Source: Vibrio ishigakensis (GTDB lineage Bacteria; Pseudomonadota; Gammaproteobacteria; Enterobacterales; Vibrionaceae). From it: 64,000 bases of DNA. Positions 38,720-47,561 of this stretch are shown here, in pieces (the stretch's first letter is position 1; every line of letters starts with the position of its first letter). The stretch spans positions 2,604,001 through 2,668,000 of the forward strand of contig NZ_AP024881.1 in the NCBI RefSeq assembly GCF_024347675.1. Direction: 5' to 3'. Under the pieces are notes generated by a model. It saw nothing but the letters and a program-made list of their open reading frames with translations. It made no database searches and was not told the DNA's origin. Both the position numbers and the translations under genes were made by a program.

Positions 38720-40371
38720 TATTGGCCTTCAGGGAACCACTCGTCGAGCAGGCTACGGGAGCGCTCGATCTCTTGTTGCCAAGTATTCACACCAACAACA
38801 GTTGGCTTAAGCAGGATAACCAGTTCGGTCTTCTCGGTTTGAGTCACTGTATTGCGGAACAGGTGACCCAATGCAGGGATATCACCGAAGAAAGGCACCT
38901 TAGATACAGCTTCACTTTCACTTGATTTCATCAAGCCACCGATAACCACGACATCACCATCAGAGGCGCGGATAATCGAGTCTGATTCACGGATAGAACT
39001 CTTCGCCAACGGCAAGGTAATAGTGCCCGTAGGCTCGCCTAGGTCGATGGTTTTCTCTTCAGTGGTCACTTCAATAACGGCTGGATGCACATGAAGAAGA
39101 ACATTGCCTTTATCATCAATCTGCGGAGTCACATCCAAAGAAATACCTGAAAAGAAAGGTGTCAGTTCGACATCTGGTGCTACGTTCGCATTATCACCAC
39201 TACCTACAACGCTACTCACGTCAGTAACGAAGTACTCGTCTTCACCTACTTTTATTAGCGCTTTCTGGTTATTTGCCGCTGTCACTCTCGGGCTCGAGAG
39301 CACGTTCATATCACCTTGAGTAGCAACAAAGCTTAAAACCGCCTCAAAGTTACCATCGGAAATGGTGACATTTGTAGTTCCACCAAGCGCGTTAGCGATA
39401 GGGAGAGCAGTTAACGGCTGTGGAGTGAGGGCAGGACCACGTCCAAAGATCACATCCGCACCACCAAGAGAAGCGGTCATATTGCTCCATTGGATGCCTT
39501 GCTGATAACCATCATTTAGAGTGACCTCAAGGATCTTGGTCTCTAGGATCACCTGACGCTGCAATCGCTCTTGAGACACACCCAAGAAATTACGAATCTC
39601 TCGGATCTCATCTGGATAAGCACGCACGGTAATAACGCTCGCTTGTGGCGAAACCACAACGCTACGTCCCTCATCGGTACCAATCAAAGTGGCTACGGAT
39701 TTTTCTAACTGAGTCCAAAAATCACTCTCGGTTAGAGTCTCAATATCTGTACCGCCAGTCTTCTCTGTTGAAGTTGAACTGGATGATGAACCGCTATTAT
39801 TACTGCTCGAGCTAGAAGAGTCTGAAGAAGAGGAGCTGCTTGAGCTGTCATCTTTCGATGAAACAGAGCCGTTAGTGATAGAGGTTAGTGAGCGCCCCAT
39901 ACGTTTTAGCTGTAGGTAATCAACAGGGATAGTCTCAGTGCGCAGACCCGCAGGGTACACCTGAATAACCTTGCCGGATTTAGTGATGCTGTAGCCATAC
40001 ATATCACGAACGACATTCAGTACCTCATCCATGGTTACATCGGTAAGGTTTACGGTTACGCGACCCTCAACACCAGGGTGGATGGCTGCACTGTATTCAG
40101 TCCCCTGCACCAGGCTAGCAAAGAACGCCTTGGCTGAAACATTGTTCGCCTGCACACGGAATCGCTTCAGCTTGGTTGAAGAGCTACCTTCGACGCCATC
40201 AATATCTGGCATCAAGTCGGCATTAACAGACGGTGGCAGCTCATCCAAGCTTTTACTGTTGGCTTGATTGGCAGCTTCGTTCAGGGCCTGCTTGATTTCA
40301 ACTGGGTCGTTATGCCCCATTGAGCATCCTGCTAGTACGGCAGTGGCTATCCCCAAAATAAAAATACGCAT
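38719..40371 (-). CDS. mshL: MshL, outer-membrane secretin of the MSHA system
   Basis: The secretin has 550 residues. The lipoprotein signal peptide has lipobox LAGC (Cys16). A secretin/TonB short N-terminal domain includes 'ALVQGTEYSAAIHPGVEGRVTVNLTDVTMDEVLNVV'. A serine-dominated linker of roughly 35 residues (about 175-210) follows, then a C-terminal secretin domain with 'VVVIGGLMKSSESEAVSKVPFFGDIPALGHLFRN'. It forms the channel through which the pilus leaves the cell. The serine-rich segment is encoded by mixed serine codons. Confidence 0.94.
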   Translation of the reverse strand: MRIFILGIATAVLAGCSMGHNDPVEIKQALNEAANQANSKSLDELPPSVNADLMPDIDGVEGSSSTKLKRFRVQANNVSAKAFFASLVQGTEYSAAIHPGVEGRVTVNLTDVTMDEVLNVVRDMYGYSITKSGKVIQVYPAGLRTETIPVDYLQLKRMGRSLTSITNGSVSSKDDSSSSSSSSDSSSSSSNNSGSSSSSTSTEKTGGTDIETLTESDFWTQLEKSVATLIGTDEGRSVVVSPQASVITVRAYPDEIREIRNFLGVSQERLQRQVILETKILEVTLNDGYQQGIQWSNMTASLGGADVIFGRGPALTPQPLTALPIANALGGTTNVTISDGNFEAVLSFVATQGDMNVLSSPRVTAANNQKALIKVGEDEYFVTDVSSVVGSGDNANVAPDVELTPFFSGISLDVTPQIDDKGNVLLHVHPAVIEVTTEEKTIDLGEPTGTITLPLAKSSIRESDSIIRASDGDVVVIGGLMKSSESEAVSKVPFFGDIPALGHLFRNTVTQTEKTELVILLKPTVVGVNTWQQEIERSRSLLDEWFPEGQ

Positions 40372-40386
40372 GAATCTACTTCAGCC

Positions 40387-40710
40387 TTATTGTCTAACGT
40401 TTGAATTGAAAAGTTGTAATTGCCAGGTCTTGCCAGCTCGAGCTACAACCACATCTTCTTTAGTAATTGAAACTATCTTGTAGCCTGCAACGCTCTGATT
40501 TTTAGAAAGAATTCTATCATTCAGCATAGCAACACATTGGCTACCCGAGTCACACACTATGCTTTGCAGTACAGGTAGCGGGTAAGTTTTAGCGCGCTTC
40601 ACAGCACTGGCTTTAGGTGCATACCATCCTAGTGGAGCAGTTGGGTCTTGCTGAGCAAAAATACTACAAGACACGCTAAGCATCAGAAATAACAGAATAT
40701 TTTTAACCAC
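40387..40710 (-). CDS. mshK: MshK, MSHA biogenesis protein
   Basis: This 107-residue secreted protein has a signal peptide ending in 'SIFA' (about residue 19). The mature part starts 'QQDPTAPLGW', a PilP-like motif, and contains two cysteines (VCDSGSQC). It probably acts as the periplasmic pilotin or PilP-type linker for the MshL secretin. This is inferred from position and the DPTAP motif. It overlaps mshJ by eight bases. Confidence 0.83.
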   Translation of the reverse strand: MVKNILLFLMLSVSCSIFAQQDPTAPLGWYAPKASAVKRAKTYPLPVLQSIVCDSGSQCVAMLNDRILSKNQSVAGYKIVSITKEDVVVARAGKTWQLQLFNSNVRQ

Positions 40711-41344
40711 TGATAAACTCCTGCCTAGTGCCCAAAGTGTAGACCTCTAGCACCAGCTGTGCTGTCGGATACTTCTCAACTTGGTAATCGAAGCTGCGCC
40801 AGTAGTATTTAACTGGCATCTGCTCAAGCGTGTCCAAGTAGTCTTTGATATCAAAATAACGGCCGGTCACAGTGATACGCACTGGATGCAAGAAGTAGCC
40901 GGTTTCGTCGCTTACTTGTGTGATCGACTCCGCCGGTAGCGACTGCAATGAGACCAAACGAAGCTTGCCGCCACTGCTCAACACCTGCTCCAGCAAAGTT
41001 GCCATCTGGCTCGGTGAAATAAGACTATTCACCACCTGCGACAACTCTTCGGATAACTCTTGGTTTTCCAGCATCAACTGTTTGAGCTTTTTGTCTACCT
41101 CAGTATCCGGATCACGCTTAAGCTTCTCGATAAGCACCTTGATATCGGTTTGAGTAGAAGCGATAAGCTGCTCTTCTCGATCGACAGAACGCTCTGCTTT
41201 GGTTCGTTCTTCTGTGGCAGGGTCTAACAAAAAGGTTAGGCATAACAAGACAATAGCGACCCAACCGCCACCAGCGATCAACCATTTCTCTCTTGGGCTG
41301 AGCTCCGCGAACTGATCAGAAAGTAAAAGCCATCTCTCTTTCAT
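40703..41344 (-). CDS. mshJ: MshJ, PilO-like inner-membrane assembly protein
   Basis: The bitopic protein has 213 residues: a cytoplasmic 'LSPREKWLIAGGGW' start, a membrane helix (about 25-43), a coiled coil (45-105), and a ferredoxin-like periplasmic domain ('PVRITVTGRYFDIKDYLDTLEQMP'). That is the GspM/PilO arrangement. It overlaps mshI by four bases, implying stoichiometric synthesis. Confidence 0.87.
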   Translation of the reverse strand: MKERWLLLSDQFAELSPREKWLIAGGGWVAIVLLCLTFLLDPATEERTKAERSVDREEQLIASTQTDIKVLIEKLKRDPDTEVDKKLKQLMLENQELSEELSQVVNSLISPSQMATLLEQVLSSGGKLRLVSLQSLPAESITQVSDETGYFLHPVRITVTGRYFDIKDYLDTLEQMPVKYYWRSFDYQVEKYPTAQLVLEVYTLGTRQEFISG

Positions 41345-42783
41345 CGCTTACCTCCTGACTTTGCCTTCAGCTCGAATGTAACTACGTTGCGATCATCACG
41401 ACCAATATTCAGAGACTCGAAAGTACGCCCAACGAGCACCAACTCTTCCTTAAATTGATTCACCCAGCTTGGAATTGCCTGTGGTGTGCTTGCGACACCA
41501 ATCAGGTTCAAACTGTCGCTAGTGATCTGAATGTGTTGCAACGAGATATCGTTGCGCGCTTGAGTAGCAAGGGCATCCATGATTCCAGAAAAACCAACCT
41601 TTTGAGAATCATCAAACTTACCTACTGCCTCCAGAGAACTGCGTTTAGCTGCAATATCTTCTTCAATGCGCTTGGCTGCATCGAGCTTAGACTGTGTTGG
41701 AGTATGATTGCTCAAACGCTGCTGCAAGGTCGCCTTTTCTTGGGTTAGTAGCGATGACTGACTCTTTAGGCTAACTAAGGTTTGCTTATATTCCTGGGTC
41801 TTGGCGTTTTCCAAATAGGCAAGCACGCCAAACACTACAGCCGTTAGCGCCCAAACCGCAATAACCTTGTTAAGCGATACCGCCTCTTTCTGTGGCTTCA
41901 GATGTGACGGGTAAAGGTTGATACTACTGAGTTCATGACCGTTTGCCGTATTTACTAACACCACTGCGCAAGGTAATGGCGGCTCACTCAGGGTAACGAC
42001 CGACAAACTGACGATAGACTGCAATTGCTCAGTAAGAGTTTGAGCCTTATCGCCATCACAACTAATCACTAGGTTTCTAAACAGCACACCAGATAAGTTT
42101 GCACTCAGATAATCAGCACTTCGCTGTATATCCAGAGCTAGGCTATCTATCACACCGGGTGCGGCGGATTCAGCAGTCACCGGTGAATTTAGTCCACGCA
42201 GGGTGCGACTGAATACAGGGCTACCTGATACATAAGCAGATAGGTGGTAAAAATCTTGCTCCGAGCGACGCAGTAAAAAGAAGTTCTCTTGCTCTTCAAA
42301 CGACTGCCCCCATACCTCATCCTCAGGAAGGATCTTGATAAGCTCTAGACCTTGCTGCTCGCAGTTTTGAGCTAAGGCTTGAGCAAGACGCTTTTTAATC
42401 GCGTAAGCCAGCACCTTCTGACCATCGGGCATAACTCGAGCGTCAGCAACGATATCTGCAATAGGGTCTGTCACTAGATCTTTAAGAAGGAAAGGAAGTG
42501 CCGCAGGCCACTCGGGCTCTGGAATACTCGGCTTATCTATCTGGTAGCTTTGGTAATGTGCTGCTCCTAGAACCACACACACCTTTTCTTTCTTTCCACC
42601 CATAGCAAGGGCTTCTTGAAAGGCGTTCTCCCAATTTCCATGAGATATAGCAATCGATTGCGGAGCTTTATCACCCTGAGGCTTACGACTGACATAAACA
42701 GCATCAGCCTGAATGATTATGATGAGCTGATAATCCTCATTGCTAGAGGAAAACAGGTTATTTATTTTTGAGAACCAAGACAT
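41341..42783 (-). CDS. mshI: MshI, PilM/PilN-like fusion of the MSHA alignment complex
   Basis: This 480-residue protein has an N-terminal actin-like PilM-type part (about 1-290), a membrane helix near 305-322, a coiled coil (about 330-385), and a PilN-like periplasmic domain to the end ('ATQARNDISLQHIQITSDSLNLIGVASTPQAIPSWVNQF'). In classic type IV pilus systems these are two proteins. It heads the assembly genes, 39 bases after csrD. Confidence 0.87.
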   Translation of the reverse strand: MSWFSKINNLFSSSNEDYQLIIIIQADAVYVSRKPQGDKAPQSIAISHGNWENAFQEALAMGGKKEKVCVVLGAAHYQSYQIDKPSIPEPEWPAALPFLLKDLVTDPIADIVADARVMPDGQKVLAYAIKKRLAQALAQNCEQQGLELIKILPEDEVWGQSFEEQENFFLLRRSEQDFYHLSAYVSGSPVFSRTLRGLNSPVTAESAAPGVIDSLALDIQRSADYLSANLSGVLFRNLVISCDGDKAQTLTEQLQSIVSLSVVTLSEPPLPCAVVLVNTANGHELSSINLYPSHLKPQKEAVSLNKVIAVWALTAVVFGVLAYLENAKTQEYKQTLVSLKSQSSLLTQEKATLQQRLSNHTPTQSKLDAAKRIEEDIAAKRSSLEAVGKFDDSQKVGFSGIMDALATQARNDISLQHIQITSDSLNLIGVASTPQAIPSWVNQFKEELVLVGRTFESLNIGRDDRNVVTFELKAKSGGKR

Positions 42784-42822
42784 ATCATTTACCGTCTTCT
42801 TTGCTACCTCAATTCTGGCTCA

Positions 42823-44817
42823 TTATTTCCGCCAACGATTTCTTCGTCCTGAAATTGACGACATGGTTTGTCTAATCTTATATCCAGATCCCGGTAAGAA
42901 GTCACTTTCTTTCGCAAAGAAGCGACCTTGCCCACCAGATATCCCAAGATTTAATAAAGTTTGCCACTCTTTCTTCGTTTCCACCCCCACAGCAATAACC
43001 TGAGTCGGTGTATTTTCACAAGCGCCTAAAAGGCTACGAATATAGAGTTGGTTTTCAGGTCGACTTTCAATATTGCGCACTAAGCTCCGGTGCAATTTCA
43101 AATAATCCACCGAAGACTCTTTAATGTAGTGAGAACTGATTATGGTTCTGCCTGCTTGGTTAACAATTACCTTGCAACCAAGGCCTGACAACATTTTGAG
43201 TACAGGTCGCATCGCATCTAGGTGCGTTACCATTGGACCTTCCATAAACTCGAATGCCAGGCGTTGCCTCTGTTGTGGGGTCAACTGAAGCAACTCATCT
43301 CTCAACCAATTGAAGTGCGTTCTGTACCTAAACGGTTGAGCATAGAGGTTAATAGAATAGCATACCATATCATCCGATAGCTTCAAAAATTTTACTATCT
43401 TCAATAAAACATTTTTATCTAACTGGCTTTCATAGCCGGTTTGTCTTATTGCGGGGCTAAACTTTGATGCCTTCAATATATGCTGCTTATCATCAATAAT
43501 CCTACTGAATACCTCATGATGTAGAAATTCAACTTCACCATTTTCTTGAGCCAGGAAGCAAGGTTGCTTAATTAAATGAATTTTATCGGCATGCAATTCC
43601 CTATCAAACAAAGCCCGCCAACGAACGCTGCCTCTATCTACCGAGGACTTTGTTTCTTTATTAAAGCGGTTCCAGTTATTTTCTTTCTCCAACTGAGCCG
43701 ACTTCAGCGCTGTCTCTACTTCATTAACGATATTAGTGCGACGCTCACCCTCACGGTAAACGGTCATGCCTAGGTGCACCCAGTTGTCTGGATCAATGCC
43801 GTTAAGATGTAATTTCTCTACCTGTCTTAAAATCTGACTACAAAGATTCGAGAGATCCGTATCTGATTGATTAGGGATCATGGCGCAGAATGTCGCCTCA
43901 TAATAACGAGCAAAAACCACATCTGGATAACGGTTGATACTGTTAGAAATGGTATCGCCAAGTTCAACGATGAAGGCATCCAAGGTCTGCTTATCGTTTT
44001 GCTCTTTAATGCTTTCCCAGTCATAGACTTGGAGTACTATGATGCCACCAGAAGCGCCACTCTCAGTTAGAGTGGACTCTAATCGGTTATCAAAAGAGAG
44101 GCGATTAGATGCGCCGGTCAATTGATCCAAAAAGGTCTGGGAGCGGATAAAGGTATCGAAGCGACTGCGCTCTTGTCTGGCGTCTTGAAGCTCGGCAATC
44201 AGCTTATCCAATGCTTCGCTCGCAGTATAAGGCCACTCCTCGTGGTCTCCGATAGCGTGCTGCTCAACACGTCCCGCGAGAATCATTCGTCCGCGTTCTT
44301 CTAAAAGTTCAGAGCCGCGCAACTGTTGCCTCAACCACTTTACGCCCTGTCTCAAACAAAACACGATAAGGCCGATAGCGAGTGTGATAGTAGATAATGC
44401 TCCGATGGAGTAGCTGTAACCTATATAAGGCGGAATAACCTTAAACTCTATGGTGTAGCTAGGATTGAGGGTCAGATTGCTGGTGTAGGTGACGAGCCTT
44501 TCAAGCTCAAACGGCCTGGCTGTATCTTTGTAGTCAAACAGCACTACAGAGCCGGAATGCAGCTTCATCTCGATGACATTGCTGGATTTCAGTAGTTTTG
44601 GTACCCAACGCTTGAGCTCACCGTCTGCTACTGAAGCTTGGATCTGCTGATCTAGGACCTCTACGATCCCTTGCACTGAACGCTTGGTGTACTCCTCACC
44701 AAGCTTTTGAATGGATAGAGTACCGCCAACGAAAAGAATAAATACAGCACTGATGACTATCATGGTCACAAAGGCAACCAAGCGAGTACTCAGCTTTAAC
44801 GCTGGAGTGGTACGCAT
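42823..44817 (-). CDS. csrD: CsrD (MshH), degenerate GGDEF/EAL regulator
   Basis: The 664-residue protein starts at ATG 44817 behind AGGGA. It has two membrane helices (about 15-37 and 125-150) with a periplasmic domain between and a HAMP-like/coiled segment. A GGDEF-fold domain follows in which the signature is replaced ('RYYEATFCAM'), and an EAL-fold domain lacks the catalytic EAL ('LAFEFMEGPM'). It is therefore expected to be inactive on c-di-GMP. CsrD proteins of enteric bacteria promote decay of CsrB/C RNAs by RNase E. The gene is next to mshI, as in V. cholerae. Confidence 0.9.
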   Translation of the reverse strand: MRTTPALKLSTRLVAFVTMIVISAVFILFVGGTLSIQKLGEEYTKRSVQGIVEVLDQQIQASVADGELKRWVPKLLKSSNVIEMKLHSGSVVLFDYKDTARPFELERLVTYTSNLTLNPSYTIEFKVIPPYIGYSYSIGALSTITLAIGLIVFCLRQGVKWLRQQLRGSELLEERGRMILAGRVEQHAIGDHEEWPYTASEALDKLIAELQDARQERSRFDTFIRSQTFLDQLTGASNRLSFDNRLESTLTESGASGGIIVLQVYDWESIKEQNDKQTLDAFIVELGDTISNSINRYPDVVFARYYEATFCAMIPNQSDTDLSNLCSQILRQVEKLHLNGIDPDNWVHLGMTVYREGERRTNIVNEVETALKSAQLEKENNWNRFNKETKSSVDRGSVRWRALFDRELHADKIHLIKQPCFLAQENGEVEFLHHEVFSRIIDDKQHILKASKFSPAIRQTGYESQLDKNVLLKIVKFLKLSDDMVCYSINLYAQPFRYRTHFNWLRDELLQLTPQQRQRLAFEFMEGPMVTHLDAMRPVLKMLSGLGCKVIVNQAGRTIISSHYIKESSVDYLKLHRSLVRNIESRPENQLYIRSLLGACENTPTQVIAVGVETKKEWQTLLNLGISGGQGRFFAKESDFLPGSGYKIRQTMSSISGRRNRWRK

Positions 44818-44911
44818 GCAATTCAATCCCTGAATATGAATTTGGTTAAATTAAGTATGAATAGTTTGGCAGATTTGTAATTTATTGCTAACAAAAACAA
44901 ACACCTGGCAT

Positions 44912-44936
44912 AAAAAATGGTCCCAATTGGGACCAC
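44912..44936 (-). terminator. Terminator of ssb
   Basis: An 18-base perfect palindrome (TGGTCCCAATTGGGACCA) is followed on the minus strand by six Ts, 30 bases past the ssb stop. It separates ssb from csrD, which has the same orientation. Confidence 0.9.
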
Positions 44937-44966
44937 TTTCTCACAGTTTGTCTACCAAGCTGATTT

Positions 44967-45518
44967 TTAGAACGGAATGTCGTCGTCAAAATCCATTGGT
45001 GGCTCATTGTAGTTAGACTGTGGAGCCTGAGGTTTTTGCTGTTGCGCAGGTTGTTGATGCACTTGCGGCTGTTGAGGTTGACCCCAACCAGAGTTTGCTT
45101 GACCTTGAGGCTGGCTGTAACCACCTTGCTGACCGCCCATCTGTTGGCCTGGAGCACCACCGCCTTGACGACCACCTAGCAGTTGCATCTGACCTGTTGG
45201 CCATTGAACAACAACTTCTGTGGTGTAGCGGTCTTGACCAGATTGGTCTTGCCACTTACGAGTCTGCAGTTGACCTTCGATGTAAACCTGAGAGCCTTTC
45301 TTCAGGTATTCGCCCGCGATTTCAGCTGTTTTGCCGAATAGAACCACACGGTGCCATTCAGTTTTTTCACGCTGTTCACCGCTTGCTTTGTCTCGCCATG
45401 TTTCAGAAGTGGCGATAGTAATGTTCGCGATAGCATTACCATTAGCGGCAAAACGTACCTCAGGATCTTGGCCTAGGTTGCCCATTATAATAACTTTGTT
45501 GACGCCACGGCTTGCCAT
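44967..45518 (-). CDS. ssb: Single-stranded DNA-binding protein
   Basis: It has 183 residues. The N-terminal OB fold includes '[17 protein letters not shown]'. A Gly/Gln/Pro-rich disordered linker follows (about 115-170), and the universal acidic tip is 'MDFDDDIPF', which recruits replication and repair proteins. No CTG-N10-CAG LexA box was seen in the first 100 bases upstream. It is divergent from qstR. Confidence 0.97.
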   Translation of the reverse strand: MASRGVNKVIIMGNLGQDPEVRFAANGNAIANITIATSETWRDKASGEQREKTEWHRVVLFGKTAEIAGEYLKKGSQVYIEGQLQTRKWQDQSGQDRYTTEVVVQWPTGQMQLLGGRQGGGAPGQQMGGQQGGYSQPQGQANSGWGQPQQPQVHQQPAQQQKPQAPQSNYNEPPMDFDDDIPF

Positions 45519-45832
45519 GTCTCACTCCGTTTTCAGATTACTCACTTTTTAGACGCGGTAGCATACCACGATCGAAGATAGGATCACACGTGCTAAATCC
45601 CACTCCTTACACGGCGACAATAAAGGTTAAGCAAGCTTTCTGAGGATTTAAATTAGATTTACATTCATCAAATCAATAACTTAAAGAAATATCGATCCAT
45701 TACGCACACAACTGCAACGTACTGTATAACTTAGCTTTTTAAGGTGAAATGGATCGCAAAACCTCCAACAATACTTCGCGAATTACATGAATTAGAAACA
45801 GACTCAAAATCTGTCAGTTAGGAGGAAAAATT
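45519..45832. promoter_or_regulatory. 314-base divergent control region between ssb and qstR
   Basis: No gene is visible here. The region holds an ATCAATAA half-site (45672-45679) resembling one arm of the LuxR/HapR consensus. It also holds a CCTCCAAC segment (45762-45769) able to pair with GTTAGGAGG (45817-45825), which includes the qstR ribosome site, and a small ACAGA/TCTGT hairpin (45798-45814) nested between them. An extended -10-like TGGTATGCT on the minus strand about 50 bases before ssb may be its promoter. All are by-eye matches. Confidence 0.4.
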
Positions 45833-46468
45833 ATGCAGTTTAACGGTATAAACTCTCAAATCTTTCTACATAAAAACAGTGGATTTGACGAAACAACAAT
45901 TACAAAATTACAACAGCTAACAGGCTTAACCTTATACAAACTGGAAGATTGGCATCAGGAGTATAAATCGAGTTTAACCCCAATAATAATCATCAGTTAT
46001 AACGATAAAGAATTTAATCCTTTGGAGTATGAGAACCCGAATGAGCCGGGCAAGAATATCTTCATGGTCACCACGCGCACGCCACTACAATTAAAGACAA
46101 CTCAGTTGCTTAAATATGGTCGACTAAAAGGGATTTTCTACAAGGACCAAAGTCCAGAGCAGATAGCCCTTGGATTGGAGTCCTTGGCTCAAGGGCGGTC
46201 ATGGCTTAGCCGCGCGGTCACCGATCAGCTACTCTCATACTTTCAATCGGTCTTAATTCGCTATAACCCGCCTCATACGATTAATTTAACTCGCCGCGAA
46301 ATAGAAGTACTGGAGGCTCTAAAGTCGGGAAAGTCAAATTATCATATCTCCGAAAAGCTTTTCGTAAGCGAACACACGATTAAGTCTCATCTATATAAGA
46401 TATTTCGGAAAATAAAGGTAAAAAACAGGGACGAGGCGGTATTGTGGGCGCACCATTTCTTACCATAA
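45833..46468 (+). CDS. qstR: QstR-like LuxR-family transcription regulator
   Basis: Regulator of 211 residues. The receiver-like N-terminal domain lacks a clear phosphoacceptor, and a C-terminal LuxR HTH spans about 150-205 ('LTRREIEVLEALKSGKSNYHISEKLFVSEHTIKSHLYKIFRKIKVKNRDEAV'). The fold is that of the VpsT/CsgD group. In V. cholerae the gene between ssb and galU is qstR, which integrates HapR and TfoX signals for competence and type VI secretion. The assignment here rests on that synteny plus size. It has a very strong ribosome site (AGGAGG). Confidence 0.8.
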   Translation: MQFNGINSQIFLHKNSGFDETTITKLQQLTGLTLYKLEDWHQEYKSSLTPIIIISYNDKEFNPLEYENPNEPGKNIFMVTTRTPLQLKTTQLLKYGRLKGIFYKDQSPEQIALGLESLAQGRSWLSRAVTDQLLSYFQSVLIRYNPPHTINLTRREIEVLEALKSGKSNYHISEKLFVSEHTIKSHLYKIFRKIKVKNRDEAVLWAHHFLP

Positions 46469-46575
46469 CCCGTCAATTTACATAAATTTCATACACTAGA
46501 CATTGGGGTAGCTCTAACTTGATGGTAGAGTTAGGCGCTAAATTAATAACAATCTTTATAACGTTAGGTTACCCC

Positions 46576-47448
46576 ATGATTAAAAAGTGTTTATTCCCCG
46601 CCGCAGGCTACGGCACTCGTTTCCTTCCTGCTACTAAATCTATGCCAAAAGAGATGATGCCAGTGGTGAACAAACCACTTATCGAATATGGCGTTGAAGA
46701 AGCGATTGAAGCAGGTATGGACGGTATGTGTATCGTTACTGGCCGTGGTAAACACTCCATCATGGATCACTTCGATAAGAACTACGAGCTAGAGCACCAG
46801 ATCCAAGGTACCAACAAAGAAGAGCTACTGGTTGATATCCGTGACATCATCGAATCTGCAAACTTCACCTATATTCGCCAACGCGAAATGAAGGGCCTAG
46901 GCCACGCAATCCTAACTGGTCGTGAACTAGTGGGTGATGAACCATTTGCCGTAGTTCTTGCTGATGACCTTTGTGTAAACGAAGAGCAAGGCGTTCTAGC
47001 ACAGATGGCAGCACTTTATAAGCAGTTCCGTTGTTCAATCGTTGCAGTTCAAGAAGTGCCTGAAGATGAGACCCATAAGTATGGCGTTATCAAGGGTGAG
47101 ATGATCAAAGACGACCTAATCCGTGTTGATGACATGGTTGAAAAACCAGAACCAGGCACAGCACCAAGCAACCTAGCGATCATCGGCCGCTACATCCTGA
47201 CTCCAGATATCTTTGAGCTAATCGAAAACACTGAACCAGGTAAAGGCGGCGAGATCCAAATCACCGACGCACTACTTAAGCAAGCACAAGCTGGCTGTGT
47301 CCTAGCATACAAATTCAAAGGCAAACGTTTTGACTGTGGTAGCGTAGATGGCTATATCGAAGCAACCAACTACTGCTTTGAGAACATCTACAAAAAAGAC
47401 GAGAAAGCCACTGAGCTTGGCAAGAAGTCGACCCAGAAAGAAGCCTAA
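46576..47448 (+). CDS. galU: GalU, UTP-glucose-1-phosphate uridylyltransferase
   Basis: This 290-residue nucleotidyltransferase makes UDP-glucose for LPS core, exopolysaccharide and osmoprotectant synthesis. I chose the ATG at 46576 (MIKKCLFPAAGYGTRFLPATK). The upstream in-frame extension of 19 residues is non-family. Activation loop 'GTRFLPATK', 'EMMPVVNKP' and 'VLADDL' are present. A strong terminator follows, whose right arm overlaps a LexA-like box for uvrA. Confidence 0.96.
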   Translation: MIKKCLFPAAGYGTRFLPATKSMPKEMMPVVNKPLIEYGVEEAIEAGMDGMCIVTGRGKHSIMDHFDKNYELEHQIQGTNKEELLVDIRDIIESANFTYIRQREMKGLGHAILTGRELVGDEPFAVVLADDLCVNEEQGVLAQMAALYKQFRCSIVAVQEVPEDETHKYGVIKGEMIKDDLIRVDDMVEKPEPGTAPSNLAIIGRYILTPDIFELIENTEPGKGGEIQITDALLKQAQAGCVLAYKFKGKRFDCGSVDGYIEATNYCFENIYKKDEKATELGKKSTQKEA

Positions 47449-47460
47449 TTCTGATTCCGA

Positions 47461-47489
47461 AAAACAGTGGCAATAGCCACTGTTTTTTT
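47461..47489 (+). terminator. Terminator of galU
   Basis: Arms AAAACAGTGGC (47461-47471) / GCCACTGTTTT (47476-47486) with a 4-base loop and a 7-T run (47483-47489), 12 bases after the galU stop codon. Confidence 0.9.
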
Positions 47490-47497
47490 ATCCAGTA
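47478..47497. promoter_or_regulatory. Putative LexA (SOS) box for uvrA
   Basis: CTG-N10-CAG (47480-47495) in an ACTGT...CCAGTA context matches 15 of the 20 positions of the gammaproteobacterial LexA consensus. It lies 65 bases before the uvrA start. uvrA is a classical SOS gene. The left half coincides with the right arm of the galU terminator. A weak promoter (TTGCAC 47503-47508, AATACT 47525-47530) follows immediately. Confidence 0.6.
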
Positions 47498-47561
47498 ATT
47501 GTTTGCACAGCTTTGAAGCTATGTAATACTTGCAAGATTGCTGACTATAAAGTGGATTCAG

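Noticed and set aside
45020..45418. 132-codon plus-strand frame opposite ssb
   Set aside because: It is the shadow of the Gly/Gln-rich ssb linker, with no start signal and no recognisable domain.
45714..45731. CTGT-containing stretch upstream of qstR considered as a LexA box
   Set aside because: The second half-site (ACAG at N8) is absent.
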